64,000 bases of DNA, taken from positions 69,259,514-69,323,513 of the forward strand of contig NC_133063.1 of the NCBI RefSeq assembly GCF_048771995.1, given 5' to 3'. The position numbers were made by a program, and so were the translations under genes. Positions 53,600-64,000 of this stretch are shown in pieces. Under the pieces are notes generated by a model, which was not told where the DNA came from, did not search any database, and worked only from the letters and a program-made list of their open reading frames with translations. This DNA comes from Taeniopygia guttata (lineage: Eukaryota > Chordata > Aves > Passeriformes > Estrildidae). Numbering within the stretch: position 1 is the first letter of the stretch; each line of letters begins with the position of its first letter.

Positions 53600-56500
53600 A
53601 CACAGGCAAGAGCACAGGTGGCATATCATGCAAAGTTCTATATAAACATTGCAGATTTCAACTCAAAAAAGCTTTTGTGAGTGGCAGATATTACCTGTAT
53701 GCATCTCTCCAGGCCCAGCTGAGAGTGTCAGCACACTGACGCAGGCAATTGGGTGGATGTGGGCAGCTGGTTTTGCTTGGTTTTGTTGTTTTTACCAAAT
53801 TCCCTCCCCACTCTTTTTTTGATCTCCTTCAAATGGTAGAGAAATCGGGAAGGGGAAGGGGAAGGGGAAGGGGTTTGGTTGATATTCAAGAATCCTCTCC
53901 TACAAGATCAAAGAGCTCCATCACAACAAGTAAGAACTGAAAGGCAGTTGGGGTCTGGAACAATTATGTTGTTCCTAACTGAACTCAAAAGGAAATACAC
54001 ACAGGAGTGAAAGCTGGGACAGATTATGCAGGAGGAGCACAGAGCTGTTGTGATAGCACCAGGAAAGCCAGGGTCAGCCTGGAGTTGAAACTGGCAACAC
54101 TTCTGCACATGAAGGGGAACAAAAGAGAATTATATGTGTAGTTGTAGCAAATAGCAAAAGGAATAAAAGGACAACTAGGGAAAATGCAAACTGTTCCTGG
54201 ATAGGGTAGAGGTGCCAATTTACACATCATACTGGATTTTGTGATGTGAAATAATGCCATTACTAGTTTGTGGAATAAGCACAAAAACCTTCTGAATGAA
54301 TCAGTGCAAAACTGAGTCCACAGGAAAGATGACCCTCCCTGTTCAAAGCTATTGTATACAGAAATACACTCATATTAATAAAACTGAAGTCAGTTTCATT
54401 GTTTCTTTTGCATAATCTAATCTATAATGTAGTGAAAAGTATGAAAATATAATCATTCTCGGCTGCTGTTGCTCCTTTTGGAAACAATGAACCCTAGAAA
54501 GAATAGGCAGTGGGAAGCCTTACAAAAATACAAAAATAAAAGACCCTCAAGAGAAGAGTGAGAACAGGCAAAGTGAAAAAAAACAAGGCATGTACATGAG
54601 ATAAAGAAAATGGACAGAAATCTGGTGTCCCTAAAGGCCACTGGTACAAAGAATCTTGAAAATCTTTTAAGTTGACTGGACCTTTCACACCATCTGTGGA
54701 TGAAGGTATATAGCTAAACATAATGTTTTGTAATTAGATCTTCTACTGGCCTACCGTGTGACAAACAAATTTAATTGTTAGGATAGCCCATACTTGGCAC
54801 ATTCTCTCAGCACTTCTATATTCTGAAGTGCACAGGAGCATTCCCCATGCTTAAGAGGATCAAAGAGATAGTCAAACTCGAGTCCACACAAAATTGCCAC
54901 CACCACTCCAGTCCTTCCTTCTTCAGACTGATATGATAAGTACTTGTTTCAGGCAACTTACTGGAAAATAAGGAGAAACTGTCATCACTAATTCTCTATC
55001 CATAGCACAACAGGCAGGAGTCAGTTTGCATTCTGGGAACAGAAAGTCTCCTGTGCTCCCTTCATAAAATCCACAGTCATCCCCTACTGAAGGAAGAAAA
55101 ACACACTATTAAAAATAGCTGTCAGGGTTGTTACATGGAATTGTCATTGCTGTATAATGAAAACTTCATGAATTTACAAATGTGAATGAATGAGAGTGAA
55201 TGTTCTTGACAGACTACTGCTTGTCTCACGCATAGTGATGCTTCCAGAAGCAGGAGGTAGATGGAACATTAGTGGGCCTAGGAAGTGTGGTACAGGAATG
55301 GCACATGTTCCACAGGATTAAGAATTGTTTGATGCTGGAAATGTTTAAGACAGCAGCTACTTTTTAGCGTACTGTCAACCTCTATTGTCAGGGATCATTT
55401 CAGTTTGCATTCCTGAGAGCCACAGCAAACAAAACCATGTAAATACAGCAAGCCCAAACCATTTGGTCCTGTATTTGTATATAGGAATACAATATATTTG
55501 TATACATATACATTTGAATACAGTATATTTGTATATACAACAACACCAGGAGTTTGTTGCCTGCTTGAGTAAAAGAATAACTATATCTACAGAAAATGGC
55601 TTATTCACTATATCCCCAGAACTCTTACTTTGCTGCATCTGGTTACTTTGTTTTCTGAACAGGAAATGAAGAGGATAGGAGATTGGAAAACCACTTATGT
55701 TTACCCTGGTTTTGAAAGATTTGGTTTAGCAGAGCACTTATTATTATTATTATAACAAAATTATTACTAATTATAACAGCAGTTATTTGATGCTGTTATT
55801 AACTTTCAAAGCATCACAGAGAAGTCAAAATATGTTGGGGATGGACACAACTACAAGATTTGAAGGCACACTACTGTGGCAAGCACATTTACAACACACT
55901 ACTTATTTGGGTTGTAGAGAATGTCCAGAGTTGTGACAGAGGATGTCATGCTAATGCATATTTTATAAAATATGTATAAGGCATGTGTTTATACACAGAT
56001 TACTAAATGTTGATCTTGATTTCTTGATGCTTTTAGTACAATTACAGGTTGTCTCACACAGGGAAAAGAATTAAAAAATCTAAACTGCCTACTGCAGGAA
56101 TAAAATAAAAAAAAAATTATATGAAATTACAGCATTCTAATGTTTGTTTAGCAGACATCACATGGTAGTGTTGGAAGACAATCACCATAATTTTCAAAAT
56201 GTATTTCCTCCAGAGAGCCAGAATGTAGTAAATGAACATTGTGTAATTTGGCCAGCAAACAGTACAGCATGCAAGCAGTGTCCTACAAAAGGAGGGTGTA
56301 AGTATCCATGTATTACAAGCAAAATGGTGATGCTAGTCTCTCAGTGACAAGGCACAACACTCAACAACTTTGGCTTTGATGAGAACATGGCATTACCAGT
56401 ACACAAACCCTAATCAAATGGGGGACCAGTAGAACTGCATGGGAGTACACCTCAAAGGGTAGCACTGCAGGGGTGGATAATAAAAATTGCACCGATTAAC

Positions 56501-59500
56501 TGACTTGCCTTACATATATGTGCAAATTTCTGTTTTGTTCTAGGATCTCACTGCTTTTGTCTGACTTCAAAGACTGGCATCTGGCCTTCACACTGGTAGC
56601 TGTGCAAAGCTGAGTGCAGGTGATGAGGAAGCAAGCTATCCCAGTTACTTTCACAAGAGAAAACATGCCTTATGTTTTATAACATAAAGCATATGTGTGA
56701 CTCTGCATATGCAGATGGGAAGAAGTAAGGTACCCCAGGTTACCATGACCAGATATAATGTGCCTGGGATTGTACATACTTAAATGAGGGAGATGAATTG
56801 TCCTGGGTTATCATAGTACAGTATTGCTAAGCCCTACACCACACTGCCCTTAGCTCTTTTCTTCCTTCAGAAGCCTATTAACTGTGTTCTGAGTAAAGGA
56901 GATCAGTGCTGCTCCACACAGGTGGCACAGCCAGACAGAGAAAATACTTCAATAAGCTCCCAGCCCAGGAGGCAAGCTATATGGCACACTGTCAAGTATC
57001 TGGCTTAGAAACTTATAGCAGGGGTTTTGCCCTCCTGAGGTGTGACACTAATGGATATTCTGCTATAAAAGCTGCTGCTGCCTTCACTTGGACATGCTCC
57101 GTGCCTTTATAGAAACAGGACATGTTCACTTCTAATCAGAAGAAAAACAAACCCTGCAAACCATGCTAGAAGGCTGACAATTTTCAGCAGAAGTTAATAA
57201 TGAGACTACCATATTTGATCATATTCCAAATTTTATCTTTCTTAGTCACACTGTTTTTCTGCCTTTCTAATGGATCCCAGCTTTACAACAACTAAGGAAA
57301 AGCTTTTGTGAGCTTTTGACACTCCAAAAAGAAGGCAATACTAAATTTTCCCATATGAAGTCTGACTTTTGCTGTACCAAGGACATAAGTAGGCACTGGT
57401 TCCTCTTGTGAGGCATACATTTTACTTTTGTCAATATATTTTAAATGTAAGAAGTTGAAAGAAGATATTATACCCCACAGTACAGTAAGTAAGCCAAATC
57501 TCAAAGCTGCATATTTTTGCAGAGCCAAACAACAAGAATGAAAACAGATTATATTTGATGGATGAAGAATATGTCACTATTATGCAGAATAAAGAATAGA
57601 TATTCTAAAGGGCCAGAATATGCTGGTGATATTATTAAATCCTTTGGCATTATTTTAAAGAGTGTCATCCCTTTTAGAGGTATTACTGATCAGTCTTTTC
57701 TGTCCTGACATACAGAAAAAAATATGCTATACCAAGGGCACAAACAAGCTTTATACACTACACCTAGTTATCTGACACCACGATATCCACAAAGCTTGTA
57801 CGAAAGTAATCATACAAGAAAATGAGCAGTCTTTGTACTAAGCCAGATCACCCTCTTTTTTTGCCTTGTTTAGGCTTTTATTTAGAGCTAACAATAGATT
57901 ATATCAATTTAGTCTTTGCATCCTCCTTCTTCAGTATCACTGATGTTTTTGAACCAGGAATAATATCACAAATTACCCTTTAATATATCAGCAACTCTTC
58001 AAAGCATAAAGCAAAAAGGAAATGGAAAGATAACTATCTGAAGCAAAATATCTTGAAAAATAAATACTAAATGTACAAAAAATATTTGTTACACAGGGAA
58101 CATTGAGTATATTTTGAATTTGCTGTAACAGAATAATAACCAATTTTAGTAAATAGTCTGCAGTTTTAGAACCTACATGAATGCTCCATAATCAGTAACC
58201 TCAACAATAGCACTCATCTGCCACCCAGTGTCCATTTGCCTTTTTCCCATCTTACAAGAATGCTCAATATGAAGCCTGAAGATGACTATCTAACAAGAGA
58301 AACTTTACATTATTGTGTTCTGTTGAAGGTAACTAGAAAACTAGACTCCTATAAGAAACAAGAAAATTATGGTGAAGAAACTAAAGCATCATGACTGATC
58401 CTAACAAATTATTCAAATCAGAAAAGAAAAAAAAATTTTCTTCTCAAATGTGTACCCACAATATACAAGAAATTATGGAGTAGAAAGAAATACCAGTAGA
58501 GGAGATCCTTAAATTTATAAGGGAGAGAAAGCTAGGTGGCATGACATAAAACTAGCATCTTTAGTATCCTGAAAAATATCCAAGATAAATATTTACTTGC
58601 CTATTTTCTGAAGACACAAAATGAATTAATTCAAATTTTATTGCATAAAGTGGGAGATGAAAAACAAACTATAGCAGGGTGGCTGAATGATAGAATAGAT
58701 TTACTATTTACACCTGGGACAGTAATCAAAATCTACCCTTACAGAAAGGAATGGAGGAAGGACAGCAAAGGAATCAGAAGAGTGGACAAATGATAGACGA
58801 GAAAGGAGATAGATGCAGACCTACTTTCCACTTTGGTCCCTTGAGTATTTGTTCTAATATTATTATTATTATTATTATTATTAGAATAGACACACACATA
58901 AAATTAGTATCAGGACAGTCAGTCTCTGTGATTGAAACACTTGATGGATTTACAATCTATCAAGACAATGGGACAGTCAGGGGCTTCTTCTTGAGCTTCT
59001 GTTGATTTTACAGGAATGGCTTGCTCCAGAAGGACAAAACCCTGAAACCCTTATAAGACAAAGGAATTCCAAGTGAATTAAAGCTTGAATTAAAGATTGA
59101 AAATATTTTAACAAAACGTGTGCTTCCATAGGTATGACTGACTGTTGAAAGTCCAGTAGCAATGGCAAAACAGAATGCAGACAGGCCATTGTTATAAATT
59201 TTTTTTCCTCTCCCCCATCTGCCTACAAGCAACAGATTTTGGCTTTTAAAAGACTGCCTAACTATTAAATGTGACATGACTTGTCACAGACTTCAAAATG
59301 TAAAATTGCTGATAGAAAAATAAAAAGCACAGTGTCAGGTTAGCCTAGTGTGTCACACTAGGTTTTAGAACACAGCCTGTCCTAAGAATGGAAAAATCAT
59401 GTAATTGATTTGTGGGGAGCTTGCTTATAAAGACTGACATTCAAAGGGCTCAAATAAGTGCAACATAAAGGGGGACCAACCTGTACCAGGTCATGCACTC

Positions 59501-60433
59501 TGGAAAGACAGTCAGAGAAACAGACTCACTATGTGACTACATGGATCTACTTTTTCAATTTTAATTATCAGCTATTCAAACATCATACTTACTTTCTGCA
59601 TTTTGATTTTTGTAGCAGGATCTAAAGCACCTTCACACACCTTTGGGAAAACAGTAAGAAGTAAAGAAATTCATTAAACAAATAAGCATTCACAGGAACA
59701 CTTTAATACCTATTCAAAATAATTCTCGTATATTTTGCCGAGCCACCACTGAGCAAATAACTTAGCAAATATTATATATTACTGTGTACTTTATGATGTG
59801 GTTTGCATTTTTAAAGTTATGCACAGTTCTGGAAAAAAACAAATCTGAAAATTCATATTCATTCATATTGGCATCAACATCAGAACAGCCTGGAATTTGT
59901 AGGGAAAAAATACCAGGTTCACAGTACCCTAAGTGCAATTCTTTGTACTGTAAACCAGAGGAACCACAAGTACACTTAGGAAATATATTTTTTTAAAACA
60001 TGTGAATTCTTTGCCAATCCTAGGGGACACATCCTGAATTAAAAGATTAAAACCTGTAACTCTAAACACCTTAAAGGACAGTAATTTTCTCATTTAGGCA
60101 AATGAGAAAATGTAAGGAAGTTTTCCTTTATGTTTCTGTGTATTATGTAAAGCATGTATGAATATCTTATAAAAACAAAATCAGTTGTCACCTGTGAAAT
60201 ACCTTTTAAGAAACAAATTCAAATGCATTTGTCTGCCTTTAGCTCTTGTCTATTTTACTACAATGAATTATGTCTTATTCAAATACTCTTTGCACACCTT
60301 GGAGTGAAATTCTGACCCCTTTGAAGTAAATAGGAATTTAACCACTGATTTTATTTGGGCATTAACATCAGATATTCTACCCATCTAGAGAAGATGCATT
60401 AAGCTGCATTCCTCTTGTTTTATTAATATTTGC

Positions 60434-60468
<35 letters not shown>

Positions 60469-62400
60469 TGAAGGCATCACCTTCCTTCTTCAAATGACAC
60501 CAGTGTTTTCAGACAAAATTTTATCAAATCTTTTTTAAGGAGGGCTGACCTAAGCCATGTTTTCTCCAAGAAAATGTGCTGCTTCACTGTTTGTCAACAC
60601 CTAATAATGAAGGTCACAGGCTCAAAAAAACCCTAATCTGTGGTAAGACAAAATATGAACTTACCTAACAAGACTTACTTCATGTGAATTACTTTATTCT
60701 TAGCATAAGTAAACATGAGAAACTACTCTTCTGTTGTAGTAAGTTGTATTTCCCACTTCAGGTCATAACATGGCTGTGAGGTTTTATCGCATAGATATCA
60801 AACAGTAGTGTTAGAGTTGTGTTTGCCTAGAGACAGGGAAAAGGCCTTAATGAGAATTATACTTTAGTCTGCATGTGTAGTTCTCCACTTGTGTCAAGGA
60901 CAACCACAGGGGAGAGAAAAAGCAATCACGCTACTACTACAAGAAAAGCCTCTTGCGAGCCAGATGTAAACAATTTTACAGAAACACACAGGTAGTAATC
61001 TGAAAAACAATCAAGAAGACTTTGGATCAAATAGATAAGAAATATACTGTTCCTCTAAACTAATTGCATTCCTCTTTTGCAAATGGCTTTAGCATGGGCT
61101 TGTTTGTCAATAGACACAGCCATGCTGTCTTACACCATTTTTTAAAAAACAATCTTCAAATACAACATACATTAACACACAGTAAGGTACAGGTAGAACA
61201 CTGAGACTCATCATCAGTTCCACGTGTTTGAGTGACATGTGAAAGGGCACCAAAATCACTTGCCCCTTGTTTATTTAGAGCTTCCTTTACATCATGTCTT
61301 CCACACAGACAAATCTTAACAATGATAGCCATATTATAATTAGGGTATCATACTGATCCCAGATCAGTCATATTTGAATCAAAATAACTTCAATTACCCT
61401 CATATAGATTGCTGCTATTACTGATATTAGGTAAGAATTGCCCATGTGGGAGATGATCTCTCATTATCATTTATGCAAAGTTCCAGATCATAAAATCTTA
61501 AAGAAATGTGAAGTTCTGTTTGAGGAATGGACCTAATAATGCACCTTATTATGTTGAGGAAAACATGAAACAAGAATAACTTATTACTTGTAAAGGGAAA
61601 TAAGATTGCACCTGAATTACATCTTACACAAGGCTTGAGACATCAGTTTCTAGCCCAAGGCATGCAACAAACCAAAGTCACCTTTTCAAAGCACACCTTA
61701 TGAGACAACAGAGGGGTAACAGGAGGAAGGCATTAATTCTGCCTTTTTGTGTTGATCCAGGATGCACAAACTGAGAAATATGTCGGTTTCTCAGCCAGAA
61801 ACACACCAGGAAAAATAACCTTATGAAAGAAAAGGATACTTTTACATGAAACTCCCTGGTCTAATCTTAGGCATGTGCACCAGCCCAAGTCTGCAGGACC
61901 CTATCTCAGAAGGGACCAGTGGCCCTTGGCTTTATTGCTGATAACCTCAAAAGGGTGCCAGGTAAAGAGCTATCACTGGGAGTTCTCTCATTTTGTATTT
62001 TTGACTTTTATCATCCCATGTAACAGGGACTAAATTTCATAGGCCTTAGCATTATACAGAAACATTTGATTACAAGAAAAGGAGTGAAATCCATAATTTT
62101 TTTTCTTCTATCTGGTGACAACTGTTGTGGAGCAACATACTAGTATTATCCCTTTGGCCACAGCAATAACACCTTTATTAAATGAACAACACACAGCAAC
62201 AGGTCCCCTGCCTTCCAATTTAATTGAAAGTTTTCCTGGCGTGTTTTTTCTAGCAGACTTTACACCTACAACCCCCAAAGAAAGTCAGCGCCTCCTGTTT
62301 GGAGGAAGAGCTAAATAGCCAATCTATGGGTAAAAAAGTAGGACTACAACGAAGGCACATTTTAACCTCATTATATGCTAGCTTCCATTCCCAGATGACA
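53600..62400. other. AT-rich spacer, no gene seen
   Basis: About 8.8 kb of AT-rich sequence without exon-like open stretches that show conserved protein. A G-rich (GGGGAA)n run is at 53847-53873, a (TTA)n run at 58857-58882 and a T31 run at 60437-60467. Composition resembles the SLC1A1 introns rather than the 22-53 kb block. Confidence 0.6.
60437..60467 (+). repeat. Poly(T), 31 bases
   Basis: Uninterrupted T run in AT-rich spacer. It could be the tail of a retroposed copy in minus orientation, but no adjacent element was recognised. Confidence 0.85.
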
Positions 62401-62460
62401 GCCAAGCTGCTAAAACACCCTAGACAGCACCCGAGGAGCTCTTAGGACTAAAGGATCGTG

Positions 62461-62774
62461 TATACACACACACAGACAAACACAGACACACAGACACACA
62501 CACAGACACACACACACACAGACACACACACACACAGACACACACACACACAGACACACACACACACAGACACACACACACACAGACACACACACACACA
62601 CAGACACACACACAGACACACACACACACAGACACACACACACACAGACACACACAGACAGACACACACACACACAGACACACACACACACACAGACACA
62701 CACACACACACAGACACACACACACACACAGACACACACACAGACAGACACACAGACAGACACACACAGACACG
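62461..62774 (+). repeat. (CACAGA)/(CA)n compound satellite
   Basis: Over 300 bases of ACAC with GACACA interruptions at fairly regular spacing of about 14-18 bases, giving a higher-order CA repeat. Open frames across it, such as Cys-Val runs on the minus strand, are artefacts. Confidence 0.95.
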
Positions 62775-62985
62775 GCGTAGTTTTCCCAGCGCCGTGCGGC
62801 AGCCTGCAGGACAGTGAGCGGCCTTCCAGCGGCACGGAAAAGGCAGGGTCAGGGAAAGTCATAGGGACAGGCGAAAGGCACAGGACAGGGGCAGCGGCAG
62901 GGTCAGAAACAGCAACGAGAGCACGGAAAAGGGCGGCAGCCCGGTCACGGGCAGGGGCCGGGCCGGAACCGCGGCAGAGCCCGTC

Positions 62986-63302
62986 CCGCCCCTCCACCGC
63001 CTCTATCGCCGCCCCTCCGCCGCCTCTATCGCCGCCCCTCCGCCGCCTCTATCGCCGCCCCTCCGCCGCCTCTATCGCCGCCCCTCCGCCGCCTCTATCG
63101 CCGCCCCCCCGCCGCCTCTATCGCCGCCCCCCCGCCGCCTCTATCGCCGCCCCTCCGCCGCCTCTATCGCCGCCCCTCCGCCGCCTCTATCGCCGCCTCT
63201 ATCGCCGCCTCTATCGCCGCCTCTATCGCCGCCCCTCCGCCGCCTCTATCGCCGCCCCTCCGCCGCCTTTATCACCGCCCCTCCGCCGCCTCTATCACCG
63301 CC
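62986..63302 (+). repeat. 23-bp CpG-rich minisatellite
   Basis: About fifteen units marked by CTCTATCGCCGCC. Most are 23 bases apart; three consecutive steps near 63185-63221 are only 12 bases, where the CCCTCCGCCGC half is missing. The last units change CTCTATCG to TTTATCA and CTCTATCA. It ends about 110 bases before the first ATG of the downstream gene. Confidence 0.92.
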
Positions 63303-63780
63303 CCCGAGGCGCACCCGCCCCTCGCCGTGCCCGCCCCGCCCGCCGCGCCAGCGGCGGAAGTGTCGCTACCCCAGTTCCGGCAGCGGGTCGAGCCGCCGGG
63401 ACGGCTCGGGGCATGGCGCTGTGGCTGCCGCACTCCCGGGACGGCGGCGCCCCGCAGGAGGAGGACCAGGAGCGGGCACAGGACGCCGCCTTCCGCCAGC
63501 GCTTGTCAGAGGTGCAGGTACGCCCGCTGCCCCGCCCGGCTGCCCCGGCCGTCGCTCCGCGTCTGGCGGCCGGGGCGCGGTGTGGGTCGGTGCGGGCGGC
63601 GCGGCCCGCGGGGGCAGCGGGGGGACCGTGTCGGGACGGGGCCGTGCGGGGCCGAGGGCCGGCGGGGCAGGCGGGGGCTGGCGGGCCGCCCCGGCTGGCA
63701 GCTGCCCCGTGGGCAGGCGGTGCGGAAGAAGCGGGGCTGGAGCTACCCCAGCGGCCCCGTGCCCCAGCAGCAGACAGGTG
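63000..63780 (+). promoter_or_regulatory. CpG-island promoter
   Basis: Dense CpG from the minisatellite through the first exons, with several GC-box-like CCCGCCC motifs just before the ATG. Likely a broad housekeeping-type promoter. Confidence 0.55.
63413..63777 (+). CDS. First exons of an unidentified CpG-island gene (3' partial)
   Basis: The ATG at 63413 is in strong context (gggcATGG) within a CpG island. Exon 63413-63517 encodes 35 residues, starting MALWLPHSRDGG and ending AFRQRLSEVQ, with a donor CAG/GTACGC. A second candidate exon, 63717-63777 (acceptor GTGGGCAG, donor ACAG/GTGGGC), joins in phase and reads AVRKKRGWSYPSGPVPQQQT. The rest lies beyond the window. I do not recognise the protein. 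In chicken and mammals the genes next to the SLC1A1 3' end include SPATA6L, PLPP6 and CDC37L1; none clearly matches these residues from memory. No TATA box is seen. Confidence 0.55.
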
Positions 63781-64000
63781 GGCGGTGTGCTTCTCTGCTG
63801 GCCAGGGCCAGGCGGCGATTTATCAGCGCGTTGTAAGGAATTCTGTGCGGTCTGGCAAGCAGCTGCCATTACGTTACTTTCCCAACGGTGGAATTTTATT
63901 CTTGTTACTGCAGAAATAAAAATGCTGTAATTCCTAAAGTTGGAACGCTAAGTTTGATTTACTTGTGTTAAAGTTTCCTCCAGATAATCTTTCACCACTT

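Noticed and set aside
62410-62997. Open frames of 100-195 codons in the CA repeat (Cys-Val or Thr-His runs)
   Set aside because: Pure simple-repeat translation with no start or conserved sequence.
63327-63930. Three other long overlapping frames at the right CpG island
   Set aside because: High GC removes stops in all frames; only the frame from 63413 has a good start context followed by a splice donor and an in-phase second exon.

Overview
This is vertebrate nuclear DNA, most likely from a songbird or a close relative. Genes are split by GT-AG introns. Long AT-rich introns and spacers alternate with GC-rich, CpG-rich patches. The solitary LTRs look like passerine families, and the gene content matches avian chromosome Z and the avian MHC B region. 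These organism statements come from family knowledge, not from a search.

Layout. (1) 1-19,030, plus strand: the last ten coding exons and 3' UTR of SLC1A1 (EAAT3), a neuronal and epithelial glutamate/cysteine transporter; the 5' end lies outside the window. (2) 19.7-23.5 kb: two LTR-like remnants, then a GC-rich stretch holding a decayed exon that resembles a fibronectin III domain of myosin-binding protein C. (3) 23.7-30.05 kb, plus strand: a complete 16-exon gene of about 700 residues, a coiled-coil DUF4795 protein of the QRICH2/C16orf96 family, with an RFX-type X-box just upstream. (4) 35.4-39.8 kb, minus strand: two broken TRIM genes, one split by an LTR, around a CpG island. (5) 42-44.7 kb, plus strand: a short gene encoding little more than a B30.2/SPRY domain. 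(6) 44.9-50 kb, minus strand, and 50.57-53.6 kb, plus strand: a head-to-head pair of C-type lectin-like genes, a CLEC2/B-lec-like ligand and an NKR-P1/B-NK-like receptor with an ITIM. (7) 53.6-62.4 kb: AT-rich spacer with no gene I can support. (8) 62.46-64 kb: CA-rich and 23-bp tandem repeats leading into a CpG island with the first exons of an unidentified plus-strand gene.

Working together. TRIM, SPRY, B-lec-like and B-NK-like genes form the kind of cluster found in the chicken MHC B locus, where the lectin-like pair is also divergent. SLC1A1 belongs to chromosome Z in chicken. The window therefore reads as a GC-richer, MHC-like immune block of about 30 kb lying between SLC1A1 and the next CpG-island gene. 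That is the most interesting property of the region. I found no wholly new system.
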